A stretch of DNA of 64,000 nucleotides from positions 124,001-188,000 of the forward strand of contig CANLCX010000004.1 in the NCBI GenBank assembly GCA_947489315.1, given 5' to 3'. Source of the DNA: an uncultured Sphingomonadaceae bacterium (GTDB taxonomy: Bacteria > Pseudomonadota > Alphaproteobacteria > Sphingomonadales > Sphingomonadaceae). The translations under genes and the position numbers were made by a program. The notes under the pieces were generated by a model. That model was not told where the DNA came from. It did not search any database and saw nothing but the letters and a program-made list of their open reading frames with translations. Below, in pieces: positions 32,403-39,977 of the stretch (the stretch's first letter is position 1; every line of letters begins with the position of its first letter).

Positions 32403-33040
32403 TCAGTCTGGCAAACCATCTTGCGCGTCACAGCGTCGCGAACGCAGCGATGAGCATATTGTTTGTGCCAATGGGGCCGGGCCATCCGGATCGCGGTGGC
32501 CGAGCGTGGGTCGGGACGATAGCGCAAGAATGTCAGCGCTGGCGTACTCCAATTAGTCCAGTTCATACGCTGGTTCGCAGGCCGGACGGAGCGCTGGAAC
32601 CATGCCATTGCGGGTGCCGCAAAAGCATCATCATCATAGCCGGGCCGCGCTATAACTGCAATCGGCAATAATCGGGCGATTTTTCGCCAGTCTTTCCAGC
32701 GATGAAATTGCGCCAAATTGTCCGCTCCCATGATCCAGACAAACTGCCGCTTCGGATAGCGTCGGACCAGGGCCAGCAGCGTATCATAGGTATATCGGGT
32801 GCTCAGTGTCTGTTCAATGGCGGTCGGCCTTATCGCACTGCGCCGCGCCATTTCTTTAGCCGATGCCAGCCGCGCGGCAAGCGGTGCCATATCCTTGGCC
32901 CCCTCTTTTAGGGGATTGCCCGGCGATACTAGCCACCACAGCTCGTCGAGCGCCAATTCCTCCATAGCAAACAAACTAATCGAGCGATGCGCGCCATGGG
33001 CAGGGTTGAACGAACCACCCAGAAGACCGGTTGTTTTCAT
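32399..33040 (-). CDS. nadD: Nicotinate-nucleotide adenylyltransferase NadD
   Basis: A 213-residue enzyme making nicotinate adenine dinucleotide for NAD synthesis. The nucleotide-binding start is TTGLLGGSFNPAHGAHRSIS with the GxxxPxHxxH pattern, and IMGADNLAQFHRWKDW is the second conserved motif. The usual ISSTxIR motif near the C-terminus is less clear; SATAIRMARP may be its remnant. The ATG at 33040 overlaps the preceding stop as ATGA. The first gene product of the group is proA, with a membrane protein between. Confidence 0.93.
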   Translation of the reverse strand: MKTTGLLGGSFNPAHGAHRSISLFAMEELALDELWWLVSPGNPLKEGAKDMAPLAARLASAKEMARRSAIRPTAIEQTLSTRYTYDTLLALVRRYPKRQFVWIMGADNLAQFHRWKDWRKIARLLPIAVIARPGYDDDAFAAPAMAWFQRSVRPANQRMNWTNWSTPALTFLRYRPDPRSATAIRMARPHWHKQYAHRCVRDAVTRKMVCQTD

Positions 33041-33480
33041 GAAAGTGCGGGCCAAGCTTTCCAAGTGCCCGCCCCATAAAAAAGTCCATAAATCATTACA
33101 ATCAGCGAGCTCCAGATGGCGAAATTATTGATCTTCTCGGGAACGAATAATAGCATGGGAAGCAATACTAACCCGCGTGCCAAATAGACTGCGCTTATGA
33201 CGACCAAACCGGTTCGTAACAGCGGTGGTTTCCATAGCAGCCGGGCTCCGGCAAAGGCGAACCAGGCCCAAATAGCGAGAATAGATGCGATTCCGATCGT
33301 TATGAGGGTTGGATAAAGCGATCCCTTTTCAGCCATATTGGCCATGTCTTCGCCGGCCCCGAAAAATCGATACCAATCCGGACCTCCAATGATAACGCCA
33401 ATATGGAGGAGGCTGGCAAGCAGGCTCAATATGCCACCGATAACGAGCAGCTTCTGGCCGAGGTCGAGAGAAGCGAACAT
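33037..33480 (-). CDS. Membrane protein of unknown function
   Basis: A 147-residue protein with four predicted helices: KLLVIGGILSLLASLLHIGVII, LITIGIASILAIWAWFAFA, LLRTGLVVISAVYLARGLVLLPMLLFV and FAIWSSLIVMIYGLFYGAG. I do not recognise a named family, though the layout is common in sphingomonads. Its ATG overlaps the proA stop (TAATG) and its own stop overlaps the nadD ATG (ATGA), so it is translated in step with both. Such tight coupling argues it is a real gene. Confidence 0.85.
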   Translation of the reverse strand: MFASLDLGQKLLVIGGILSLLASLLHIGVIIGGPDWYRFFGAGEDMANMAEKGSLYPTLITIGIASILAIWAWFAFAGARLLWKPPLLRTGLVVISAVYLARGLVLLPMLLFVPEKINNFAIWSSLIVMIYGLFYGAGTWKAWPALS

Positions 33481-34733
33481 TAAGGTCGAACCTGCCCGGT
33501 GCCGCGCACCACCCATTTGTAAGTGGTCAATCCTTCGAGCGCGACAGGGCCGCGCGCATGGAGGCGACCGGTGGAAATGCCAATTTCTGCGCCCAAGCCA
33601 AATTCACCGCCATCGGCAAATTGGCTAGAGGCATTCCACATCACAATCGCGCTATCGGCGCGCTGGATAAACTGATTGGCCACCGCTTCATCTTCGGTTA
33701 CCACGACATCTGTATGATGGGAGCCATGGTCCGTGATATGGGCCAGCGCCTCGTCCACGCCGCCGACCATCCGCACTGAGACAATCGGCGCGAGATACTC
33801 AGTGTCCCAATCCTCGACTTCGGCAGACACCGTACGTGGATCCAGTTCCATGATCGCATCATCGCCCCGCACTTCACAGCCTGCATCAATCAAAGCCCGC
33901 AGCATGGGTCCAGGTGCTGGATAATCCTGATCGATCAGCAATGTTTCCATCGCCCCGCAAACCCCGGTGCGCCGCATCTTGGCATTCACCGCAATGGCAA
34001 TGGCTTTGTCCTGGTCGGCTGCTTTGCCGATATAGGTGTGACAAATGCCGTCGAGATGCGCGAGGACCGGTACGCGGGCTTCTTCCTGAACCCGTGCCAC
34101 GAGGGACTTTCCGCCACGCGGAATGATAATGTCGATCAAGCCAGTCGCTTTGAGCATGGCGCCGACAGCTGCGCGATCCGTCGTCTGGACCAATTGAATC
34201 GCATCTTCGGGCAGGCCAGCAGATGCAACCCCGGCAACCATGGCTTTATGGATGGCCCGATTGCTTTCAATCGCTTCTGATCCGCCGCGCAGGATGACGG
34301 CATTGCCAGACCGCAGCCCCAAAGCCGCGGCATCTGCCGTCACATTGGGTCGGCTTTCATAGATGATGCCAATGACGCCAAGAGGTACCCGCACGCGTTC
34401 CATGATCAAGCCATTGGGACGCTCATTCCGGTCAATTACTGCGCCAACAGGATCCGGCAGGGTTGCCACTTGTTCGACCGCCGACGCAATGGCGTCAAGT
34501 CGTTCTTTGTCGATCATCAATCGATCGAGCATGGCGTCACTCAGACCATTTGCGCGGCCTTTGTCCATATCCTCTGCATTCGCAGCGAGAATCGCGGTTT
34601 CGCTAACGCGCAATACTGAGGCCGCAGCCGTCAAAGCCTGGGCCTTTTGTTCACTCGTCGCGCTAGACAATGCCGTGAAAGCAGCACGTGCACGCTGGCC
34701 CATATCGGTCATTAGCTGTTGATGATCATCCAT
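33480..34733 (-). CDS. proA: Glutamate-5-semialdehyde dehydrogenase (ProA)
   Basis: Second enzyme of proline synthesis, reducing glutamyl-5-phosphate with NADPH. It has 417 residues. PLGVIGIIYESRPNVTADAAALGLRSGNAVILRGG is the conserved cofactor segment; the catalytic Cys lies in MRRTGVCGAMETLLI, and NASSQFADGGEFGLGAEIGISTGRLHARGP is the ProA ending. No proB is adjacent. It is the first gene of a leftward group of six with overlaps or gaps of 20 bases or less. Confidence 0.98.
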   Translation of the reverse strand: MDDHQQLMTDMGQRARAAFTALSSATSEQKAQALTAAASVLRVSETAILAANAEDMDKGRANGLSDAMLDRLMIDKERLDAIASAVEQVATLPDPVGAVIDRNERPNGLIMERVRVPLGVIGIIYESRPNVTADAAALGLRSGNAVILRGGSEAIESNRAIHKAMVAGVASAGLPEDAIQLVQTTDRAAVGAMLKATGLIDIIIPRGGKSLVARVQEEARVPVLAHLDGICHTYIGKAADQDKAIAIAVNAKMRRTGVCGAMETLLIDQDYPAPGPMLRALIDAGCEVRGDDAIMELDPRTVSAEVEDWDTEYLAPIVSVRMVGGVDEALAHITDHGSHHTDVVVTEDEAVANQFIQRADSAIVMWNASSQFADGGEFGLGAEIGISTGRLHARGPVALEGLTTYKWVVRGTGQVRP

Positions 34734-34785
34734 GGGTATCTGCTAGCATGGCTATTGCATTCATATAAGCAAAAACCGGAGTCGA

Positions 34786-34797
34786 TTTGACGTCAAA
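34786..34797. promoter_or_regulatory. Perfect 12-base palindrome TTTGACGTCAAA
   Basis: A complete dyad in the divergent region between proA and the M23 endopeptidase gene. Its centre is about 58 bases from the proA start. It has the form of a dimeric-regulator operator. No regulator can be assigned. Confidence 0.5.
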
Positions 34798-34857
34798 ATA
34801 AACAGTCCAGAAAGTGACAAATCGCACAAACGAATCGAAAAAAGCGATTACTGTCGG

Positions 34858-34872
34858 TTAATTTTACATTAA
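34858..34872 (+). promoter_or_regulatory. CtrA-type binding site TTAA-N7-TTAA
   Basis: The sequence TTAATTTTACATTAA matches the full CtrA recognition pattern (two TTAA half-sites seven bases apart). CtrA is the cell-cycle response regulator of alphaproteobacteria and in sphingomonads controls envelope, motility and division genes, by established knowledge. The site lies 116-130 bases ahead of the M23 endopeptidase and bactofilin genes, whose products shape the cell wall. Confidence 0.6.
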
Positions 34873-34987
34873 TTTGGCAGCTCACCGCATCCCTGTTTCG
34901 ACTCGTCACGACTCGCGTCAACAGGATTCGCTCCGTTAATCACCCTCTGCTAGCTCGGCTTCGGGGATTAGTAAGAGTAATCGGGTC

Positions 34988-36184
34988 ATGCAAAAACAAA
35001 ATACCAAGGAAGGGCTTTTCGCCCGATTGGATCATACGTTCACAGATCGCGAATTTTTTATGCGCGCTAACGGACAGGTTCGATTCCTTACCATTTCAGG
35101 AAAAATACAAAAAAGAGTCGCGATAATTGTCAGCGCGATTATTGGCCTTTGGCTGGTGATCACATTGGCCATGACGGTCAATCAGCTGACCGTGACGAGC
35201 GAACGTATGGCGCTGGCGGAAAAAGAAGCCGCAGTAAACAGCAGCCAGAGCCGGGTTGCCGAATATAAAAAATCAATCGATGGCGTCGCAAAAGACCTGA
35301 TCCAGCGTCAGGATGCGATGGAGCAGATAACACAGCAGTTTATTGGCGAAGAAACGGGCGCGGAATTAGAGAGCCTGACCGAGACCGAGAAGAAGTTGTC
35401 GGAAAATACTAAAAAAATTAGCGCAGCCTTCCCGGAAGCCGCCGAACTCGCTCGGCTCGAAGCCCGTCAGATTGCTTTTGCACATAGACTGACGCGCGCT
35501 GCGATGAAACGTACCGCCCGCGCCGAAGACGCGATTCGCAAATTTGGGCTTAACCCCGCAACACTCTCGACATCATCTAATGAGGGTGTTGGTGGTCCCT
35601 ATATTCCGTTTTTTGCCGAGGGCGAGAAAGAGCTTCACCCTACGCTGGAGCGTTTAAACAACGCCTTGCTGCGGATGGATCAGCTCGAACGCACGTTGCT
35701 CACCATACCTTCGGCCATGCCGGCGGATATCACCATGATGTCGAGCGGCTATGGCTATCGCCGCGATCCCTTTACTGGCGGCGGCGCTATGCATAGCGGG
35801 ATTGATTTTAAAGGCCCGCATGGCCAACCTATATTGGCTGCGGCGAGTGGCGCAATCACCCATGCAGGATGGAAATCCGGCTATGGCAAAACAGTGGAAA
35901 TTACGCACGGCAATGGTCTGATGACGCGTTATGCGCATCTTTCCAAAATTCATGTCACCACTGGTCAAAAAGTGAAACAGGGATTACAAGTGGGGGCTAT
36001 GGGAAGCACCGGACGTTCAACAGGCACGCATCTTCATTTTGAAGTGCGACTAAACGGCACAGCGGTAAACCCCCGACCATTTTTGGAGGCGAATACAGAT
36101 GTTCTCAAAGTCCAAGCCGTCGCAAGACAGCGAGCAAACGCACCAAAGAAGCGTGCAGAAAAGTCAGGCTCCAGCCGTGGCTAG
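34988..36184 (+). CDS. M23 family peptidoglycan endopeptidase (LytM type)
   Basis: A 398-residue membrane-anchored endopeptidase. One helix (VAIIVSAIIGLWLVITLAMT, about 44-63) follows a short cytosolic N-terminus; residues 70-245 are mostly coiled coil. The M23 domain has its full zinc set: MHSGIDF (His269, Asp273), RYAH (His317) and THLHFEV (His348, His350). It should cut peptide cross-links in the wall. Its last 86 bases overlap the start of the bactofilin gene, so the pair is probably co-expressed. Confidence 0.95.
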   Translation: MQKQNTKEGLFARLDHTFTDREFFMRANGQVRFLTISGKIQKRVAIIVSAIIGLWLVITLAMTVNQLTVTSERMALAEKEAAVNSSQSRVAEYKKSIDGVAKDLIQRQDAMEQITQQFIGEETGAELESLTETEKKLSENTKKISAAFPEAAELARLEARQIAFAHRLTRAAMKRTARAEDAIRKFGLNPATLSTSSNEGVGGPYIPFFAEGEKELHPTLERLNNALLRMDQLERTLLTIPSAMPADITMMSSGYGYRRDPFTGGGAMHSGIDFKGPHGQPILAAASGAITHAGWKSGYGKTVEITHGNGLMTRYAHLSKIHVTTGQKVKQGLQVGAMGSTGRSTGTHLHFEVRLNGTAVNPRPFLEANTDVLKVQAVARQRANAPKKRAEKSGSSRG

Positions 36185-36599
36185 AACCAGTGCAAGCAAC
36201 GGATCCAGCTTCTCCATTATTGGCGATGGCATTGTGATTACCGGCAATATCGAGGCGAAGGTCGACCTTCACATAGACGGCGAAGTGATTGGCGACATCA
36301 GGTGCCTGTCGCTGGTGCAAGGGCCATCCAGTAAAATTCAGGGCGCTATCACCGCCCAGAATGCCAGCTTGTCTGGCTCGGTTGAGGGCTCAATTGAAGC
36401 CGGCGATCTGGTGATCAGCTCCAGCGCCCGTATTGGCGGCGATGTTTCTTATGAAAATGTCACGATTGAGCAAGGCGGTCATGTGGACGGCAAGTTCAAG
36501 CATAAGAGTGCGAAATCACCGAATCTGGCCAAAACTACCGTTGATATGGCTGCAAAAGCGCCGCCACTGGAACTGACTTCTGGTGACAAGGCCGCTTAA
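36099..36599 (+). CDS. Bactofilin family protein
   Basis: A 166-residue polymer-forming cytoskeletal protein. The bactofilin beta-helix runs about residues 38-135: SIIGDGIVITGNIEAKVDLH, DGEVIGDIRC, then repeats of GAITAQNASLSGSVEGSIEA and SARIGGDVSYENVTIEQGGHV. N- and C-terminal tails are Ser/Gln- and Lys/Ala-rich and presumably disordered. Bactofilins recruit peptidoglycan enzymes, and pairing with an M23 enzyme is a known pattern in bacteria. The start lies inside the M23 gene with a GGAG ten bases upstream. Confidence 0.95.
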   Translation: MFSKSKPSQDSEQTHQRSVQKSQAPAVARTSASNGSSFSIIGDGIVITGNIEAKVDLHIDGEVIGDIRCLSLVQGPSSKIQGAITAQNASLSGSVEGSIEAGDLVISSSARIGGDVSYENVTIEQGGHVDGKFKHKSAKSPNLAKTTVDMAAKAPPLELTSGDKAA

Positions 36600-36623
36600 A
36601 AAAGTCTCTTGAACGAGACTTTT
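36600..36623 (+). terminator. Rho-independent terminator after bactofilin
   Basis: The stem AAAAGTCTC / GAGACTTTT (36600-36608 with 36615-36623) has nine perfect pairs around a TTGAAC loop. The T-run is the second stem arm itself (TTTT). It begins at the last base of the bactofilin stop codon. Confidence 0.8.
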
Positions 36624-36842
36624 CCAGCGAATTTTACCAAGAGTATAAGGCCCTTTTGGGGATTTCTTACGCTCATTCGGTTACTATTAAATATCCGCGG
36701 GCTGGAAACCGAAAAATTCCCTATGGCTCCTTCCAGTCATACCAAAGAAAGCCATTCATCGTCATAGTTGGTTAAGGTGCTTGGCATCATAGCTGTTTCG
36801 CGCCTATATTCGCGGCATATTGAGATTCACAGGATTCCGATT

Positions 36843-38207
36843 ATGAAAAAGCCTTTCTTGCAAGCTACCGCTCTGGTGTTGACCGTTGCGCTCCTGCCCG
36901 CAACCACCTCTGCCATTTCTGCCGTTGATGCGAATACTTATCGCGAGATGGAACAGTTTATGAGCGTATTTGATCGCGTGCGGACGGATTATGTCGATCA
37001 GGTGGATGATGCGGACCTGATCAAGGGCGCGATTAACGGCATGCTTGGCAGCCTAGATCCCCATAGTAGTTTCTTGGACGCCCGCGATTTTGAAAATCTG
37101 CGGACGCAGACAGACGGCAATTATGGCGGCCTTGGCCTTTCAGTCACCATGGAAGATGGCGCAGTAAAAGTTATCGCCCCGTTCAAGGATACACCGGCGG
37201 ACAAAGCAGGCGTGAAAGCGGGCGATTATATCACCCATATCAACGGCTCGCTAATCTATGGTGGATCACTTGATGAGGCCGTCGAAGAAATGCGCGGCAA
37301 GCCTGGCTCGCCGATTGCGTTGACGATCGTGCGCCCGGGCCGCGACAAGCCTTTTGATGTGTCGATGAACCGGGCGATTATTGATCTCAAACCGGTGACC
37401 TGGGAAGTGAAAGATAAGGTCGGTGTGATCAGCATTACCAGTTTCTCGAACGATACCGGTGCCGATGTGAAGGCAGCGATCGTCGGGATAGACAAGTCGC
37501 TGGGCAAAAAGCCGCTGGGCTATATTCTCGACATGCGCTCCAATCCCGGTGGTTTGCTCGACGAAGCCGTGAACGTTTCTGACGTATTCCTTTCCCGCGG
37601 CGAAATTGTCTCGCAGCGCGGCCGCGGCAAATCGGATATCGAGCGGTATTTCGCGAAAACTGGTGATGCGGCCAATGGCCTGCCGGTCATTGTTCTGATC
37701 GATGCCGGCTCCGCGTCCGCTTCGGAGATTGTGGCAGGCGCATTGCAGGACCATCATCGTGGTCTGGTCATGGGCGAACGCACTTTTGGTAAGGGATCGG
37801 TACAGACATTGCTGCCCCTATCTAACACCTCTGCTTTGCGTCTGACGACCGCACGCTATTATACGCCGTCTGGAAAATCGGTGCAGGAAGGCGGAATCGA
37901 ACCGGATATCATGGTACCGCAGCTGTCTGATCCCGATTACAAGACCCGTCCACGGTTCCGCGAATCCGATCTGCGCAAGCATCTCATCAACGAAGTGAAA
38001 CTCGAAGATGATGTGCTGGAAGAAGACGCCAAGGACGATCCGCGTTTCACCGAAACGGCTGAAGATCTTAAAGAAAAGGGCATTGAGGATTTTCAATTGC
38101 ACTATGCTTTGCAGACCATTGGGCGTTTGGGACCTGATGGTTTGAAAGTTGCGATGAATAAGGCGGCGGCGAAGAAATCAGCGAAACCGGCAACCGCTAA
38201 AAACTAG
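36843..38207 (+). CDS. ctpA: S41 family C-terminal processing peptidase (CtpA)
   Basis: A 454-residue secreted serine protease. A signal peptide (MKKPFLQATALVLTVALLPA) is followed by a PDZ domain (about 94-180, GLGLSVTMEDGAVKVIAPF) and the S41 core. The catalytic pair is Ser292 in GSASASEI and Lys317 in FGKGSVQ, spaced 25 residues apart as in Prc and CtpA. It should trim periplasmic proteins, including wall hydrolases. The ATG at 36843 has AGGA eight bases upstream. In many alphaproteobacteria it directly follows envC; here envC is 5 kb away on the opposite strand. Confidence 0.96.
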   Translation: MKKPFLQATALVLTVALLPATTSAISAVDANTYREMEQFMSVFDRVRTDYVDQVDDADLIKGAINGMLGSLDPHSSFLDARDFENLRTQTDGNYGGLGLSVTMEDGAVKVIAPFKDTPADKAGVKAGDYITHINGSLIYGGSLDEAVEEMRGKPGSPIALTIVRPGRDKPFDVSMNRAIIDLKPVTWEVKDKVGVISITSFSNDTGADVKAAIVGIDKSLGKKPLGYILDMRSNPGGLLDEAVNVSDVFLSRGEIVSQRGRGKSDIERYFAKTGDAANGLPVIVLIDAGSASASEIVAGALQDHHRGLVMGERTFGKGSVQTLLPLSNTSALRLTTARYYTPSGKSVQEGGIEPDIMVPQLSDPDYKTRPRFRESDLRKHLINEVKLEDDVLEEDAKDDPRFTETAEDLKEKGIEDFQLHYALQTIGRLGPDGLKVAMNKAAAKKSAKPATAKN

Positions 38208-38217
38208 GACGCCGGAT

Positions 38218-38703
38218 ATGGCCCTTTCCCGTGCGGCCTTGTGGCTGTCTTTGATCATACCCTCAGCCTTGCTCGGCGGGGCCTTGATCAGCGAACATGT
38301 CTTTGGCCTTTATCCGTGCGAAATGTGCATGTGGCAGCGTTGGCCGCATTTGGCTGCGATCGTTTTAGCGCTGTTGGCGATTGTCTTGCGCAATCAGAAA
38401 TTGTCGCAATTTCTCATTCTAGATGCAGCATTGGCGATTCTCATCAGCGGCTTGATTGGTGGCTTTCACGCTGGGGTTGAATATGGTTGGTGGGAAGGGA
38501 TCACTTCCTGTGCGACCACGGTTGCGGCGGGTGGTGACATGCTGGATTCCATCATGAATGCACCGCTGGTGCGCTGTGATGTCGCGCCATGGTCGCTGTT
38601 TGGTATTTCGCTGGCAGGATTTAATTTCCTCTTGTCTGTCGGCGGCGCAATCCTCATCTTTGTTTTGATGGCAAAGGGCCGAAAGGATGCAAGCAATGGC
38701 TGA
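38218..38703 (+). CDS. dsbB: Disulfide bond formation protein B
   Basis: A 161-residue inner-membrane protein that re-oxidises DsbA and passes electrons to quinone. Four helices are visible. The first cysteine pair is CEMC in LYPCEMCMWQRWPH; the second lies in the periplasmic loop (ITSCATTVAAG ... PLVRCDVAPWSL). It begins ten bases after the ctpA stop, and its end overlaps the start of coq7 by eight bases. Confidence 0.93.
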   Translation: MALSRAALWLSLIIPSALLGGALISEHVFGLYPCEMCMWQRWPHLAAIVLALLAIVLRNQKLSQFLILDAALAILISGLIGGFHAGVEYGWWEGITSCATTVAAGGDMLDSIMNAPLVRCDVAPWSLFGISLAGFNFLLSVGGAILIFVLMAKGRKDASNG

Positions 38704-39235
38704 AGAGACATTGGGAAAAGCAAAAGCGGATATCGCTTCGATGATCCGGGTCAATCAGGCTGGCGAATATGGCGCCGCGCAAATCTATAAGGGCCAGCTT
38801 GCCGTTATGGGCGATGATGCACCCGACAGCAGTGCCATTCACCATATGGCGGAACAGGAACAGCGGCATCTTGATGCGTTTGATCGGATGATTGTGGAAC
38901 GTAATGTCCGGCCAACGGTGTTGCAGCCCTTTTGGCAAGTGGCGGGCTATGCGCTGGGCGCGGGAACCGCGATCATGGGACCGCGTGCCGCAATGGCCTG
39001 CACCGCTGCGGTCGAAACCGAAATTGACCTGCATTATCAGGAACAGATGGAACAGCTCGAATCGGAAAATGACCCCGAACTGCTCAGTAAGATTGCGGAG
39101 TTTCGTGAAGAGGAATTGGAGCATAAACAGACTGCGATTGAATCTGGCGCGGAAGAGGTGCTGGGCTATCCGGTGCTGAGTGCAGCCATCCGGCTGGGGT
39201 GCAAAGTCGCGATAGGGCTTTCCAAACGAATTTGA
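38696..39235 (+). CDS. coq7: Demethoxyubiquinone hydroxylase, COQ7/UbiF family
   Basis: A 179-residue di-iron hydroxylase for the last hydroxylation of ubiquinone. Metal-binding motifs are visible: GEYGAAQIYKGQLAV (first Glu), MAEQEQRHLDAFD (ExxH), VETEIDLHYQEQMEQL (Glu) and FREEELEHKQTAIE (ExxH). The ATG at 38696 is preferred over one nine bases upstream because the AAAGG site is correctly spaced from it. It overlaps dsbB by eight bases. Together with ubiG at 46.3 kb it shows an aerobic ubiquinone pathway. Confidence 0.95.
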   Translation: MAEETLGKAKADIASMIRVNQAGEYGAAQIYKGQLAVMGDDAPDSSAIHHMAEQEQRHLDAFDRMIVERNVRPTVLQPFWQVAGYALGAGTAIMGPRAAMACTAAVETEIDLHYQEQMEQLESENDPELLSKIAEFREEELEHKQTAIESGAEEVLGYPVLSAAIRLGCKVAIGLSKRI

Positions 39236-39288
39236 CTGGATTATTGCTCTTCAGCGCGGGTTCATTCAGTCGCTGGCAAAGGATGACT

Positions 39289-39939
39289 ATGACAAAGACA
39301 GTATTTTTCTCCGCCCCTCTGCTGCTCGCAGGGGCCCTGTTGGCATCGCCTGCAGTGGCACAGGATCAGGCCGGTGACCGGGTCAATCAGCTCGTAATTT
39401 ATGGTGACGATCCCTGTCCGCAAAGCACGGATGGTGAAATTGTCGTCTGCGCGCGCAAAGATGAATCGGAACGCTATCGGATCCCAGAGACGTTGCGCGA
39501 TAATCCCAATGATGCAAAAAATGAGGCTTGGTCAGAGCGCGTCCGTTCCTATGAATATGTCGGCAAAAGCGGCACACAAAGCTGTTCGCCCTCTGGCGCT
39601 GGTGGCTTCACCGGTTGCACGCAGAGATTGCTCACACAGGCCTATGCCGAAAAAGCGCAGGATGACACGGTCAACTGGGGTCGATTGATTGAGGAAGAAC
39701 GCCAGAAACGGCTGGCGCGGATTGATGGAGAAGCCGAAGCCGTGGAAGAACGCCTGCGCGAAATTGAAGCGCAGCGCGAAGCCCGTGAAGCCGGTGCCGC
39801 GGAAGCGCGTGCGCGGTTGGAAGCACAGGATGCCGAAGCTTTGGAAGCCTCAAATGTTGAGACTCGGGCAGGCAATGATTTGGCAGTGCCGCCGGGAGCA
39901 GACGAAACACCACCACCGGTTCCCACGGATGATGAATAA
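39289..39939 (+). CDS. Secreted protein with Glu/Arg-rich coiled coil, unknown function
   Basis: A 216-residue protein with a Sec signal (MTKTVFFSAPLLLAGALLAS, cleaved near AVAQ). The segment DDPCPQSTDGEIVVCARKDE, then ERYRIPETLRD, is a conserved feature of a sphingomonad group of unknown function, with two Cys likely bonded; two further Cys follow (TQSCSPSGAGGFTGCTQ). Residues about 130-195 form a highly charged coiled coil (EERQKRLARIDGEAEAVEERLREIEAQ...). An acidic, Pro-rich tail ends it. AAAGG lies six bases before the ATG at 39289. Confidence 0.8.
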   Translation: MTKTVFFSAPLLLAGALLASPAVAQDQAGDRVNQLVIYGDDPCPQSTDGEIVVCARKDESERYRIPETLRDNPNDAKNEAWSERVRSYEYVGKSGTQSCSPSGAGGFTGCTQRLLTQAYAEKAQDDTVNWGRLIEEERQKRLARIDGEAEAVEERLREIEAQREAREAGAAEARARLEAQDAEALEASNVETRAGNDLAVPPGADETPPPVPTDDE

Positions 39940-39947
39940 CCTATAGC

Positions 39948-39968
39948 GCTCCGCATCAAGTGCGGAGC
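39948..39968. terminator. Hairpin between convergent genes
   Basis: The stem GCTCCGCA / TGCGGAGC (39948-39955 with 39961-39968) has eight perfect pairs around TCAAG. It lies between the convergent stops at 39939 and 39978. A T-run occurs only ten bases later on the plus strand, so termination is likely but not typical. Confidence 0.6.
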
Positions 39969-39977
39969 CCAACCAGC

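Noticed and set aside
35069-35085. GGTTCGATTCC-like stretch resembling a tRNA T-arm
   Set aside because: It lies inside the M23 endopeptidase coding sequence, and no acceptor stem or other arms can be formed around it.
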